Shown here piece by piece: positions 17,908-31,077 of a stretch of DNA of 64,000 bases (position 1 is its first letter; each line of letters opens with the position of its first letter). The notes under the pieces are model-generated. The model was given only the letters and a program-made list of their open reading frames with translations, did no database searches and was not told the origin of the DNA. Source of the stretch: Actinomyces sp. oral taxon 897 (GTDB lineage Bacteria > Actinomycetota > Actinomycetes > Actinomycetales > Actinomycetaceae). Where the stretch lies: assembly GCF_002999235.1 (NCBI RefSeq), contig NZ_CP027236.1, forward strand, positions 682,001 through 746,000, given 5' to 3'. The position numbers and the translations under genes are program-made.

Positions 17908-19914
17908 TCACCACACGCTGACCTTGACCGTGGAGCCCTTCCTGACGCTGGTACCGGCCTCGGGGTCGGTGGAGCGCACGGAGTCGATCAGGCCCCCCAG
18001 GACGTTGCTGACATCGGCCTTGAGGCCCGCGGCCTCCAGGGCGGAGACCGCCTCGTCCCTGGACTTGCCGGTGACGTTGGGGACGGTGACCATCTCAGGG
18101 CCCTTGGAGAGCTTGAGGGAGACCTCCTCGCCCGCGTAGTGCCCGCCGCTGCCGGCCTCGGGGTCGGAGGAGATGACCTTGCCGGACTCCACGGTGTCGG
18201 AGTACTCCTCCGTGGTGGCCCCCACCTTCAGCCCCGCGGCGGTGAGCATGGCGGTGGCCTCCTGGAGGGTCTTGCCCTTGACCTCGGGGACCCTGGCGGG
18301 CTGGCGCCCCTTGGAGACGACGATGGCCACGGCCGAGGAGTGGTCGATCGAGGCCCCCGCGGCGGGGGAGGAGGAGGCCACCAGGCCCTCCTTGACGGTG
18401 GGGGAGTACTCCTGGGTGACGGCGCCCAGGGACAGGCCGGCGTCCTCCAGGGCCTGGGCCGCCTGGGCCTGGGTCATGTTCGTCAGGTCCGGCACGATCT
18501 TCTTCTCAATCCCCCGCGAGACGGTCGCCAACACCTCCGAGCCCACCCGGGCGCCGCTGCCGGCCCCCGGCTCGGTGGAGATGACCGCCCCCTCGGGGAC
18601 CGTGTCCGAGAAGGCCTTGGTCACCGGCCCCCAGGTCAGCCTGACCGCCTGGACGGCCTCACGTGCCTGGTCCTCGGTCATGCCGGTGGTGTCCGGCACC
18701 GTCACGGTGCGCCCGGGTCCCATGGTGAAGTACCAGGTGGTGGCGCCCCCGCCCAGGAGGACGACCCCGGCGCCCACCAGCAGGGCGCGCCGGCTCAGGA
18801 ACCGGGGCAGGGGGGAGAGCACCACGGTCTCGTTGCCGTCGGCCTGGGGGGCCTGGCCGCGGGGCAGCATGGTGGTGACGCCGTCGGCGGGGCCGGGTCC
18901 GATGGAGCCGATGGGCACCGAGACGGTGCGCAGGCCGGCGTGGGGGGCGGCCGCCTCCTGGGCGGTGGCCGGGGTGGCGCTGACGGCCGCGCTGGCCGCG
19001 GCGGCGTTGGCGGCCAGGACCTCCTGGGCCGCCACGGTCCCGGTCCCCCCGCCCAGGTGGACGGCGAGCTCGGCGTCGCTCAGGGAGGCGGCCACCTGAC
19101 GCAGGCGGGTCAGGGCGGTGTCACCGTCCTCCAGGCGGGCCTGCGGGTCGCGGGCCGTCATCTGCGCCACCAGCCTGTCGACCTCCGCGGGCATGTCGGG
19201 CACCCGGGTGGAGGGGGCGGGGACGTCCTCGTGGACGTTCTGGAAGGCGATCTGGATGGGGGAGTCGGCGGTGAAGGGCTGGTGGCCCGTGAGCAGCTCG
19301 AAGAGGATAATGCCCACGGAGTAGACGTCGGCCCGGGGGGTGGAGCTGCCGGTGGTCATGAGCTCGGGCGCCAGGTAGGCCACCGTCCCCAGCACATTGC
19401 CGGTGGTGGTCTGGGTCACCTCCGTGACCGCGCGGGCCAGGCCGAAGTCGGCCACCTTGGCCACTGAGCCGTCGGCGGGCAGGAGCACGTTCTCGGGCTT
19501 GATGTCCCGGTGGACCAGACCGGCCCGGTGGGCCGCCGCCAGGGGCCGCAGGATCTGGGCGGTCAGCCCCAGGGCCTCCTTGACCGAGACCGGCCCGGCC
19601 TCCAGCAGGTCACGCAGGTTGGTGCCGTCCACGAACTCCATGACCAGGTAGGCGACGCCGTCGATACTGCCCTGGTCGTAGACGGCCACCACACCGGGGT
19701 TGGACAGGCGTGCCGCGGCCCGGGCCTCCCGGCGGAAGCGGGCCACGAAGTCGGGGGAGTCCGCCAGGTGGGGGTGCATGAGCTTGAGGGCCACGACCCG
19801 GTCCAGGCGCCTGTCCCTGGCCTTGTAGACCGTGGCCATGCCACCACGGGCGACGCGCTCGACAACCTCGTAGCGAGAGTCGATCAGGCGATCAAGAAGC
19901 GGATCTGCGACCAC
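17908..19914 (-). CDS. pknL: Ser/Thr protein kinase with PASTA repeats (PknB/PknL type)
   Basis: 668 residues. Kinase domain at about 10-275: VARGGMATVYKA glycine loop, VALKLMHP Lys, HRDIKPEN catalytic loop, DFGLA, and VAYLAPE. A linker follows, then a membrane helix (ALLVGAGVVLLGGGATTWYF, ~380-400), then four extracellular PASTA repeats of ~66 residues each, which bind muropeptides or lipid II. It is placed between aroG and a polyprenyl synthase, as pknL is beside aroG and idsA2 in mycobacteria; the symbol rests on that synteny. GTG start at 19914 fits a leaderless transcript. Confidence 0.92.
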   Translation of the reverse strand: MVADPLLDRLIDSRYEVVERVARGGMATVYKARDRRLDRVVALKLMHPHLADSPDFVARFRREARAAARLSNPGVVAVYDQGSIDGVAYLVMEFVDGTNLRDLLEAGPVSVKEALGLTAQILRPLAAAHRAGLVHRDIKPENVLLPADGSVAKVADFGLARAVTEVTQTTTGNVLGTVAYLAPELMTTGSSTPRADVYSVGIILFELLTGHQPFTADSPIQIAFQNVHEDVPAPSTRVPDMPAEVDRLVAQMTARDPQARLEDGDTALTRLRQVAASLSDAELAVHLGGGTGTVAAQEVLAANAAAASAAVSATPATAQEAAAPHAGLRTVSVPIGSIGPGPADGVTTMLPRGQAPQADGNETVVLSPLPRFLSRRALLVGAGVVLLGGGATTWYFTMGPGRTVTVPDTTGMTEDQAREAVQAVRLTWGPVTKAFSDTVPEGAVISTEPGAGSGARVGSEVLATVSRGIEKKIVPDLTNMTQAQAAQALEDAGLSLGAVTQEYSPTVKEGLVASSSPAAGASIDHSSAVAIVVSKGRQPARVPEVKGKTLQEATAMLTAAGLKVGATTEEYSDTVESGKVISSDPEAGSGGHYAGEEVSLKLSKGPEMVTVPNVTGKSRDEAVSALEAAGLKADVSNVLGGLIDSVRSTDPEAGTSVRKGSTVKVSVW

Positions 19915-19927
19915 GAGCGGGATTGTA
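19915..19927 (-). promoter_or_regulatory. leaderless-type promoter of the PASTA kinase
   Basis: TACAAT (19927-19922) followed by exactly seven bases and the GTG at 19914, so the transcript would begin at or next to the start codon. There is no Shine-Dalgarno. It lies in the 74-bp gap after the polyprenyl synthase gene and would make the kinase independently expressed. Confidence 0.5.
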
Positions 19928-19988
19928 CGGGGCCGCGACCCGTGGCGGAAGCGCCGCGCGGCGGGCACGCCGGGGCGCCCCCGGGGAG

Positions 19989-21128
19989 TCAGGCGCTGCG
20001 GCGCGTGAGCCGGTCGGCCAGGGCCTCCAGGAGCGCGGCGCTGGGGGCCTCCATGAGGGGGCGCACCGCCTCCAGGGCCTCCAGGCCGCACGCCCGGTGG
20101 GAGGCGATGAGGTCCTCGTGGGCAGCCCTGGCCCCGCAGTCCTCGATAAGGCGTGCCGCGGCCCCGGTCCCGTCCCCGGGGGAGGCCAGGACCCGGCGCA
20201 GCAGGTCGCGTCCGGCGGTGTCCGTGCGCTGCCAGGTCAGGGCCAGCAGGGCCGTGCGCTTGCCCTCACGCAGGTCCTCCCCGGCCGGCTTGCCGGTCAC
20301 GGCCGGGTCGCCGAAGACCCCCAGCTCGTCGTCGCGCAGCTGGAAGGCGGTCCCCACCTCCTCGCCGAAGCGCGCCAGGCCCCCCAGGAGGGCCGCGTCC
20401 GGGTCGGTGCCCGCCAGGAGGGCGCCCAGGAGCAGGGGCTGCACGACGGAGTACCGGGCGGACTTGCGGCGTACCACCTCCAGGGCCCGTCCCAGCATCT
20501 CCTGCCCGGCCCCTGCCGGGTCCTCCTCACCGGGCAGGGGCACCACCTCGGCGCGCACGTCGAGGAATTGCCCGTAGGCGACCTCGGCGGTCATGCGGTC
20601 GAAGAGCTCCCGGGCCCGCCAGGGGCCCGCGGCCCCGCTTCCCGCCCCGTCCCGGGCGGCGGCGCAGGCGGCCCCCATCTCCAGCCCGGCCTGTGAGAGC
20701 AGCCAGTCCCCCAGGACCAGGGCCGCGCTGGTGCCGTAGGTGCCGGGCCGTCCGCGCCAGCCGCGCTGCCGGTGGGCCGTGGAGAAGGAGCGGTGCGCGG
20801 CGGGCAGGCCCCGGCGGGTGGGGGCGGCGTCAATGACGTCGTCGTGCACCAGGGCGCTGGCCTGGTAGAGCTCCAGGGCCGCGCCCAGGCGGGCCGAGGC
20901 CGCCCCGCCCATCACCTCCGGGCGCCCCGCCCGGGTGCGCAGGGTCATGCCCACGGCGGCCAGGACCGGGCGCATACGCTTGCCGCCGGAGAGGGCCTGC
21001 TGTGCCGGCCCCAGCAGGTCGGCCCCCGCCTCCCCGGGCAGCCGGGAGCGCCACCGGTCCGTGAGCTCGTGCAGGCGGCGGTCGACGGCGGCGCGTACCA
21101 GCGTGGTGACGAAGCTCAGCTCACTCAT
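19989..21128 (-). CDS. polyprenyl diphosphate synthase (IdsA family)
   Basis: 379 residues. First Asp-rich motif DDVID in SALVHDDVIDAAPTRRG; second DDELGVFGD; substrate Arg/Lys in SGGKRMRP. A trans-isoprenyl synthase making geranylgeranyl-length or similar diphosphates from IPP and allylic primers. Position next to pknL suggests the idsA2 equivalent. The ATG at 21128 has only a weak GGCTGGGG upstream. It is divergent from the sigma factor gene, sharing a 146-bp promoter region. Confidence 0.9.
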   Translation of the reverse strand: MSELSFVTTLVRAAVDRRLHELTDRWRSRLPGEAGADLLGPAQQALSGGKRMRPVLAAVGMTLRTRAGRPEVMGGAASARLGAALELYQASALVHDDVIDAAPTRRGLPAAHRSFSTAHRQRGWRGRPGTYGTSAALVLGDWLLSQAGLEMGAACAAARDGAGSGAAGPWRARELFDRMTAEVAYGQFLDVRAEVVPLPGEEDPAGAGQEMLGRALEVVRRKSARYSVVQPLLLGALLAGTDPDAALLGGLARFGEEVGTAFQLRDDELGVFGDPAVTGKPAGEDLREGKRTALLALTWQRTDTAGRDLLRRVLASPGDGTGAAARLIEDCGARAAHEDLIASHRACGLEALEAVRPLMEAPSAALLEALADRLTRRSA

Positions 21129-21181
21129 TGCCCCAGCCTAACCGGCCCCGGGCACAGGGCGTCAGAAACGGGAATAAACGC

Positions 21182-21187
21182 TACAAT
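21182..21187 (+). promoter_or_regulatory. candidate -10 of the primary sigma factor gene
   Basis: TACAAT at 21182-21187 in the intergenic region, giving a leader of about 80 nt before the GTG at 21275. No good -35 is visible. Confidence 0.4.
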
Positions 21188-21274
21188 AGCGAGGTTGTCT
21201 GCTGAGTTGGTGAGGCTGGTCGCGCTGCTCCCGCACCAGCCACCGCCTGGCCTACCTGACGCGAAAGGAACTCC

Positions 21275-22873
<1,599 letters not shown>

Positions 22874-23091
22874 GGCCTCCCTGCCGGCCGGTGACCGCGC
22901 GTGCACACCAGGCGGGCCCGCCGCCCGACCTGGGCCCCGGCCGGTGGCCGCGCGCCCCGGGGCGGCCGGGGGGGAGGCCTGGGGGCGTGCGCGAACTCAT
23001 GGCACCGGGCACCGTGGGCTCCCGGGCCCCGTGGCAGGCTTGGTCCCAGATGGCCGGTGGGCCCAGCCTGCCCTGACGTGTAAGGAGCCCC

Positions 23092-25275
23092 ATGGGAGTC
23101 GTTGTCGCGATTGACGGACCGAGCGGATCGGGGAAGTCGACGGTCTCCAGGCTGGTAGCGGCCCGGGCGGGCCTGGCCTACCTGGACACCGGCGCCATGT
23201 ACCGCGCCGCCGCCTGGTGGTGCGAGCGCCAGGGCATCGACCTCAGTGACGCCGACGCCGTCGCCTCGGCGGTGGAGGCCATGCCGCTCCAGGTGGGCGT
23301 GGACCCCGCCGACCCCCGCGTCCACTGCGACGGCCAGGACGTGACCGCCGCCGTCCGCGAGCCCCACATCGCCGCCGTGGTCTCCACGGTGGCCACGAAC
23401 CCGCGGGTGCGTCCCGAGCTGGCCCGCCTCCAGCGCGAGGTCATTGAGCGCGAGTCCACCAGCCCGGACTCCTTCTCCGGGGGCGCCGGGATCGTGGCCG
23501 AGGGCCGTGACATCACCACCGTCATCGCCCCCGGGGCCGACGTACGCCTCCTGCTCACCGCCTCGGAGCAGGCCCGCCTGGAGCGCCGCGCCAGGGACCT
23601 GGAGGCCGCGGGCAAGGCCGTGGACGCGGCCGCCCTGCGCGACCAGGTGCTGCGCCGGGACCGGGACGACGCCACCGTCTCCCAGTTCCTCACCGCCCCC
23701 AAGGGCGTCACCCTCGTGGACACCTCCGACATGACCCTGGAGGAGACGGTCGGGCACGTCCTGGACCTGGTCCGGGCCGCCCTGCCCGGCCCGTCCGGCC
23801 CCGGGGCCCGGCCCCAGGACCCCGCGGAGAGCCAGGAGGACCACCAGCGGGCCCGGGCCCTGCGCGCCGGGCTGGAGGACTACGAGCTGGACGAGGAGGA
23901 CCTGGCCCTGCTCTCGGGTGACCAGGAGGGCCCCGCCGGAGACGCCCCCGAGGCGGGCCTGCCGGTCCTGGCCGTCATCGGACGCCCCAACGTGGGCAAG
24001 TCCACCCTGGTCAACCGGGTCATCGGACGCCGGGCGGCCGTGGTCCAGGACACCCCCGGCGTCACCCGGGACCGGGTCTCCTACCCGGCCGAGTGGGCCG
24101 GGCGCCGCTTCACCATCGTGGACACCGGCGGCTGGGAGGTGGACGTGGCCGGCCTGGACGCCGCCGTGGCCACCCAGGCCGAGGTCGCCGTCGACAGGGC
24201 CGACGCCGTCCTGCTCGTGGTGGACGCCCGGGTCGGCGTCACCGAGACCGACGCCCAGGTGGTCAGGATGCTGCGCCGCAGCGGCAAGCCCGTGGTCCTG
24301 GCCGCCAACAAGGTGGACTCCTCGGCCCAGGAGGGCGACGCCGCCGCCCTGTGGGGCCTGGGCCTGGGCGAGCCCTACCCGGTCTCGGCGCTCCACGGCC
24401 GCGGCAGCGGGGAGGTGCTCGACGCCGTCGTCAGCGTCCTGCCGCAGGTCTCGGCGGTCGCCGCCCCCCCGCCCGAGGGGAGGCTGCACCGCGTGGCCCT
24501 GGTCGGACGCCCCAACGTGGGCAAGTCCTCCCTCCTGAACACCATTGCCGCCCAGGACCGGGTCGTGGTCAACGAGACCGCCGGCACCACCCGCGACCCG
24601 GTGGACGAGGTCATCGAGCTCGACGGACGCCAGTGGGTGTTCGTCGACACCGCCGGCATCCGCCGCCGGGTACGCCAGGTGCGGGGCGCGGACTACTACG
24701 CCGTCCTGCGCACCCAGGGCGCCATTGAGAAGGCCGAGGTCGCCGTCGTCCTGCTGGACGCCTCCCAGCCCCTGAGCGAGCAGGACGTGCGCGTCATCCA
24801 GCAGGTCGTCGACGCCGGACGGGCCCTGGTGCTGGTCAACAACAAGTGGGACCTGGTGGACGAGGACCGCCGCACCCAGCTCGCCCGTCAGACCGACCAG
24901 GACCTGGCGCACGTGGCCTGGGCCCCCCACATCAACCTGGCCGCCCGCACCGGCTGGCACACCAACCGCCTGGCACGCGCCCTGGACGCCGCCCTTGAGG
25001 GCTGGACCACCCGCGTCCCTACCGGACGCCTCAACGCCTTCCTCGGCGAGCTCCAGTCCGCCACCCCCCACCCCCTGCGCGGCGGCAAGCAGCCGCGGAT
25101 CCTCTTCGCCACCCAGGTGCAGACGGCACCACCACGGATCGTCATCTTCACCACCGGCTTCCTCGACGCCGGCTACCGCCGCTTTATCGAGCGCCGCCTG
25201 CGCGAGGACTTCGGCTTCACCGGCTCGCCCATCCAGATCTCGGTGCGCGCGCGCGAGAAGCGCCGGCGGCGGTGA
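23092..25275 (+). CDS. der: bifunctional cytidylate kinase / GTPase Der
   Basis: 727 residues. N-terminal cytidylate kinase (1-~225; P-loop [25 protein letters not shown]) phosphorylates CMP/dCMP. An acidic linker leads to Der/EngA (~285-727) with two GTPase domains, each with GRPNVGKS and a DTxG motif ([15 protein letters not shown]); NKVD and NNKWD give guanine specificity, and a KH-like domain closes the chain. Der helps 50S ribosome assembly. The fused form is known in actinobacteria such as Bifidobacterium. GGAGCCCC precedes the ATG. The 218-bp gap before it shows no gene. Confidence 0.95.
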   Translation: MGVVVAIDGPSGSGKSTVSRLVAARAGLAYLDTGAMYRAAAWWCERQGIDLSDADAVASAVEAMPLQVGVDPADPRVHCDGQDVTAAVREPHIAAVVSTVATNPRVRPELARLQREVIERESTSPDSFSGGAGIVAEGRDITTVIAPGADVRLLLTASEQARLERRARDLEAAGKAVDAAALRDQVLRRDRDDATVSQFLTAPKGVTLVDTSDMTLEETVGHVLDLVRAALPGPSGPGARPQDPAESQEDHQRARALRAGLEDYELDEEDLALLSGDQEGPAGDAPEAGLPVLAVIGRPNVGKSTLVNRVIGRRAAVVQDTPGVTRDRVSYPAEWAGRRFTIVDTGGWEVDVAGLDAAVATQAEVAVDRADAVLLVVDARVGVTETDAQVVRMLRRSGKPVVLAANKVDSSAQEGDAAALWGLGLGEPYPVSALHGRGSGEVLDAVVSVLPQVSAVAAPPPEGRLHRVALVGRPNVGKSSLLNTIAAQDRVVVNETAGTTRDPVDEVIELDGRQWVFVDTAGIRRRVRQVRGADYYAVLRTQGAIEKAEVAVVLLDASQPLSEQDVRVIQQVVDAGRALVLVNNKWDLVDEDRRTQLARQTDQDLAHVAWAPHINLAARTGWHTNRLARALDAALEGWTTRVPTGRLNAFLGELQSATPHPLRGGKQPRILFATQVQTAPPRIVIFTTGFLDAGYRRFIERRLREDFGFTGSPIQISVRAREKRRRR

Positions 25276-25353
25276 GGCGGCGCCGTTGCCGCGCGGTCAG
25301 CGGTTCCCGGCGGTCACGAGGCAGCGGAGCCGGCGGAACCGGGGCCCGTGCCC

Positions 25354-26577
25354 TCAAGCGGGGGCGTCGTCAGGGGAGCCGGCCTCGAGGCCCTCGTCAT
25401 CGGCGTCGGCCCACCGGGCACCGTGCGGCAGACCGTCCTTATCGACCCGCCCAGGTGGAAGACCCCTCGGTGGTGCCGACCTGCTGAAGGTCGCGTCCTG
25501 GAAGTCGGCGTCGTGGGTGAAGGTCGCGCGCTCGAAGTCGGCGAAGCTGGTGAAGGTCGCGTCCCAGAAGTTGGCGTCGTTGGTGAAGGTCGCGTCCCAG
25601 AAGTTGGCGTAGCGGTTGAAGGTTGCGCCCCGGAAGTTGGCGTTGGTGAAGGTCGCGCCCCGGAAGTCGGCGTAGCGGTTGAAGGTCGCGCCCCGGAAGT
25701 CGGCGTAGCGGTTGAAGGTCGCGCCCCGGAAGTCGGCGTAGCGGTTGAAGGTCGCGCGCTCGAAGTCGGCGTAGCGGTTGAAGGTCGCGCCCCGGAAGTC
25801 GGCGTAGCCGTTGAAGGTCGCGTCCCGGAAGTTGGCGAACTCGGTGAGAACGGCGTCGTGAAGGTCGATGGTGCAGTCGCACCAGAGCTGGTCGTCCTCG
25901 ACCAGCTGGGTGACCGCCTCGCGGTGCTTCGTCTTCTCGCAGCGCTTGTGCAGGTGTCTGACGAGCACCTCCAGCACCGTCGACTCGACGGCGCCGTCGT
26001 GGCTCACGTAGACCTTCTCCTCGCTGGACTGCTCCGGTCCGTCCTGCTCGTTGACGATGGTCCTCCGCTCACCGCGCTGCGTTCGCAGGTACCCGCACAG
26101 GATGCTCACCACGCGCTGGCGGTACTCCCCGCGGTAGGTGTCCGCCACGTCGGCGAGGGAGTAGACCCCGGCGATCCTCACCTGTGGTGACCCGCTTCCC
26201 AGCTGCTGCACCCCGCTGAGCAGCCTCTGCTCGGCCCTGTCCTGCTCGGCATCCCTTTCGGCGCGCTCGGCGCTGGCCCGCTCGCGGTACTTGATGACGA
26301 GGTAGCCAGTGCCTCCAATGCCTCCGATGGTGGTCAGGGACACCTTGACGAGGTCGAGCGAACCCGCCCCCGCGCTGGCGCCGCGCCAGTTCGTCAGCCA
26401 CCGCTGCCAGGACCAGAGCGGGCCCTCACCCCACAGCCACCCCAGGACGGTGAACACGACCAGGGCGAGCACCACCCATACGAGGATGACGCCGAACAGG
26501 GGCCACGTACCGAACCGGCGTGTCACGGCGCGCAGGAACCCGCGGCGGGGCCTCCTCGTACCGGTCGTCTCAGACAT
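25354..26577 (-). CDS. membrane-anchored pentapeptide-repeat protein
   Basis: 407 residues. Two N-terminal membrane helices (~24-50 and ~80-95), a charged segment, a helical domain (LLSGVQQLGSGSPQVRIAGV... EYRQRVVSILCGYLR) typical of actinobacterial pentapeptide proteins, then about 14 ten-residue units of the type ATFNRYADFR (~245-385). These would form a right-handed quadrilateral beta-helix. Function of such proteins is mostly unknown. The DNA under the repeats is nearly identical from unit to unit. GAGGAAG precedes the ATG. Preceded by a tiny ORF on the same transcript. Confidence 0.85.
   Translation of the reverse strand: MSETTGTRRPRRGFLRAVTRRFGTWPLFGVILVWVVLALVVFTVLGWLWGEGPLWSWQRWLTNWRGASAGAGSLDLVKVSLTTIGGIGGTGYLVIKYRERASAERAERDAEQDRAEQRLLSGVQQLGSGSPQVRIAGVYSLADVADTYRGEYRQRVVSILCGYLRTQRGERRTIVNEQDGPEQSSEEKVYVSHDGAVESTVLEVLVRHLHKRCEKTKHREAVTQLVEDDQLWCDCTIDLHDAVLTEFANFRDATFNGYADFRGATFNRYADFERATFNRYADFRGATFNRYADFRGATFNRYADFRGATFTNANFRGATFNRYANFWDATFTNDANFWDATFTSFADFERATFTHDADFQDATFSRSAPPRGLPPGRVDKDGLPHGARWADADDEGLEAGSPDDAPA
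25490..25840 (-). repeat. 30-bp DNA repeats inside the pentapeptide gene
   Basis: Units of about 30 bp, such as AAGTCGGCGTAGCGGTTGAA on the plus strand, recur with few changes, and one short unit. Near-identity at the DNA level means recent duplication and likely copy-number variation between strains. Confidence 0.8.
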
Positions 26578-26589
26578 CTGGGCTTCCTC

Positions 26590-26679
26590 TCACTGCTCCG
26601 CCCTGGAGTCGTCGGACAACCCGGCCAGGGCGGCGCGCACGGCGTCGGCCGTGGTGAGGGCGGGCTCGGCGGGGGCCAT
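26590..26679 (-). CDS. 29-residue small ORF upstream of the pentapeptide protein
   Basis: Starts at an ATG with AAGGAG five bases upstream, among the best Shine-Dalgarno sites in the window, and encodes an acidic/alanine-rich helix (MAPAEPALTTADAVRAALAG then LSDDSRAEQ). It ends 12 bp before the next ATG. Either a small protein or leader peptide coupling translation, or the relic of a longer protein. No known family. Confidence 0.45.
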   Translation of the reverse strand: MAPAEPALTTADAVRAALAGLSDDSRAEQ

Positions 26680-26820
26680 GGGGCTCCTTGCGGGTCGCGG
26701 CCGCGCGGGCGCGGCACGGGGCTGACCCCGTAGACTGTAGCCGTCGCCGGCCCGGTCGCCCCGGCGGGCGGCGGATTTCGGGTGCAGCGGAGCGCCGGGA
26801 CAGTCGAGGAGGACGGTGCG

Positions 26821-28344
26821 ATGAAGGTCGTGATCGGCGAAGACGGGCCGGGCCCCGCGGTGCAGGCCTACCTGGACGGCCTGAGCCGCTCCGAGCTGCA
26901 CGAGCTGGTGCTCACGCTGGCCGAGTGCTCCGAGACGGTGCGCCGCACCCTGGAGGCCGTCGCGGAGCTGGCCGGGGAGCGCCGGGGCGGGGCGGGCGAG
27001 GACCCGGTCCGCCGGGCCGCCGCCCTGCTGTCCGCGCCCAAGGGCTACGAGGACTACGAATCCTACGACTTCGAGTACGGGGAGTACGCGGACAACGGTT
27101 ACGCCACCGACATCCTCGACTTCCTCGACGAGCTGGAGGCCCTGATCGACGACGGCGGGGCCGACGCCGCCGCCCCGCCGCTGCACATGATCATTGTGCG
27201 CCTGCGCCCGGACCTGTACGAGGGCCTGGGTGACACCGGCGGGCTCATGGAGCGGGCCAGCGACCGGGCCGCGGAGCTGTACGCGCGCGCCTGCCGCGAG
27301 GGCCGGCCCGACGTCGGCGCGCTGGCGGCCTGGCTGGCGCAGTTCCGGCTGGAGGGCCTGAGCTGCCCGGAGCTGGCCCTGACCGATTTCCTCCCGGCGC
27401 TGGGGGAGGAGGGGCTCGCCGTCTACCGGGGGGCCGTCGAGGCCGCGCCGCCGAGTCGGCAGAGGTTCGTGCTCGAGGTGGAGCTGGCCGACGCGGACGG
27501 GGACGTCGACCGGGCCGTGGGGCTCCTGGCCGAGGAGAACACCGGCCCCTGGTACGCCTCGATCGTCGAGCGGCTGCTGGCGGCGGGGCGGCGGGACGAG
27601 GCGATGGCCTGGCTCGACCGCGCCGTCGCCGCCGAGAGCGTGGGGAGGAGTTTCTGGGACCGGCCGGAGGAGACGGACATCGTCAGAAGGCGCCTGGACG
27701 CGCCGCGGGCGATCGACCTGTACATCGGGGCCGGACGGCCCGACGACGCCGTGGAGCTGGCGCACCGGCTGTTCCGGGAGAACCCCGGCGCGGACGCCTA
27801 CGACCTGCTCCTGGACACCGCGGAGCGCCTGGGCCGCCGGGACCGGGAGCGCGAGGCGGCGCTGGCGTGGATCGACGGGCGCAACTGGCGCGACGCGGAC
27901 ATCCCCATCGCCCTGGCGCTGCACGAGGGCGACGTCGAGCGCGCCTGGCGGGCCGCCGACCGGTGGGGCGCCGACGACGCCTGGCAAAAGCTGGCCGACG
28001 CCGCGCCCCAGCCCCGGCCCGCGGACGCGATGCGCCTGTACGAGGAGGCGGTGACGCGGACGCTGGGGCGGCGCTCCGGCAGGGAGACGTCGCAGAGGAT
28101 CGCGCAGTTCGCCGTGCGGCTGCGCGATATCGCCGCGGCGGCCGACGAGGCGGCCGCGGCCGAGACCGCCGCCGACGCGGGCGCGGGCCCGGCGGATGAG
28201 GGCGGGGGCGCCGTCGGGACCGCCGGGGCGGGGCGGCGGGTCGGCGCGCACACGAGGCGCTTCCGGGTCTGGCTGGACAACCTGCGCGACAGCTGCCGGC
28301 ACCGCCCCACCGTGCACGATGAGCTGAGGCGGGCGGGGCTGTAG
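26821..28344 (+). CDS. DUF6880-like helical-repeat protein
   Basis: 507 residues, soluble, built of helical repeats. The ending (RFRVWLDNLRDSCRHRPTVHDELRRAGL-type, here split by a disordered Ala/Gly linker at ~430-470) and the ADGDVDRAVGLLAEE and GRRDEAMAWLDRA units resemble the C-terminal part of actinobacterial SWIM zinc-finger/DUF6880 proteins. The SWIM zinc finger itself is absent. GAGGA precedes the ATG at 26821. Lower certainty on the family name than on coding. Confidence 0.65.
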   Translation: MKVVIGEDGPGPAVQAYLDGLSRSELHELVLTLAECSETVRRTLEAVAELAGERRGGAGEDPVRRAAALLSAPKGYEDYESYDFEYGEYADNGYATDILDFLDELEALIDDGGADAAAPPLHMIIVRLRPDLYEGLGDTGGLMERASDRAAELYARACREGRPDVGALAAWLAQFRLEGLSCPELALTDFLPALGEEGLAVYRGAVEAAPPSRQRFVLEVELADADGDVDRAVGLLAEENTGPWYASIVERLLAAGRRDEAMAWLDRAVAAESVGRSFWDRPEETDIVRRRLDAPRAIDLYIGAGRPDDAVELAHRLFRENPGADAYDLLLDTAERLGRRDREREAALAWIDGRNWRDADIPIALALHEGDVERAWRAADRWGADDAWQKLADAAPQPRPADAMRLYEEAVTRTLGRRSGRETSQRIAQFAVRLRDIAAAADEAAAAETAADAGAGPADEGGGAVGTAGAGRRVGAHTRRFRVWLDNLRDSCRHRPTVHDELRRAGL

Positions 28345-28431
28345 GGCCGGGGCCGCCGGCCCTCCCCGCGCAGCGCCATGATTCCCCCGCCCCGCGGGGC
28401 CGGAGCGCCCCTCGCCGGGACCTTCCCCGTT

Positions 28432-28444
28432 TAGACTGGGCGTC
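28432..28444 (+). promoter_or_regulatory. leaderless-type promoter of pgi
   Basis: TAGACT (28432-28437) followed by seven bases and the pgi ATG at 28445. Same geometry as the kinase promoter at 19915-19927. No Shine-Dalgarno. Confidence 0.5.
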
Positions 28445-30106
<1,662 letters not shown>

Positions 30107-30135
30107 CCACCACCGAGCCTGAAAAGGAGGAGCCC

Positions 30136-30432
30136 GTGAAGGAGATCAGTACCGAGGAGCTGCGCGACCGCCTGGAGAAGGGGGACCTGGTGGTCCTCGA
30201 CGTGCGCGAGCCCCACGAGGTCGCCCAGGCGGCCATCAAGGGCTCGGTGAGCATCCCCCTGGGACAGGTCGTGGAGCGCCGCGACGAGCTCGACGCCACC
30301 AGGCCCACGGCCGTGGTCTGCGCGGCAGGCGTACGCTCAGCACGCGCCATTGAGGCGCTGACCGCCGCCGGGTACCCCGGTGAGCTCCTCAACGTCAGCG
30401 GCGGCATGCGGGCCTGGCTCGCCAACGCCTGA
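30136..30432 (+). CDS. single-domain rhodanese-like protein
   Basis: 98 residues, one rhodanese domain: VVLDVREPHEV, the persulfide-carrying Cys in VVCAAGVRSARA, and a C-terminal NVSGGMRAW. Cytoplasmic sulfur transfer; specific partner unknown. GTG start with AAGGAGG six bases before it. Confidence 0.9.
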   Translation: MKEISTEELRDRLEKGDLVVLDVREPHEVAQAAIKGSVSIPLGQVVERRDELDATRPTAVVCAAGVRSARAIEALTAAGYPGELLNVSGGMRAWLANA

Positions 30433-30436
30433 ACCC

Positions 30437-30468
30437 GTTCGGGGCCTGCCCCGGGGCAGGCCCCGAAC
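30437..30468 (+). terminator. palindromic terminator after pgi-rhodanese
   Basis: Perfect 32-bp palindrome (GTTCGGGGCCTGCCCC and its complement) starting five bases after the rhodanese stop. No T-tract. Confidence 0.65.
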
Positions 30469-30597
30469 CGCCCGCGACGACGCCGTCGGACAGGAGGTGT
30501 GGGAGGTGTCACCGCGAGTCGATTTCTGGTCCGGGCGGATCGTGGTCTAAGGTTCTTCTCGTCCCGGGCGGGCTGCCACAAGCGGCTGCGCAGGGCA

Positions 30598-31077
<480 letters not shown>

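Noticed and set aside
18139..19467. 442-codon frame opposite the PASTA kinase
   Set aside because: Glycine/histidine-rich shadow without motifs; the kinase frame has all catalytic motifs.
23092..25275. Cmk-Der fusion as novel
   Set aside because: This fusion is already known in actinobacteria.
25348..26190. Repetitive plus-strand frame with VGVAVEGRAPE units
   Set aside because: Complement of the pentapeptide DNA repeats; repeats with lengths divisible by three open several frames at once.
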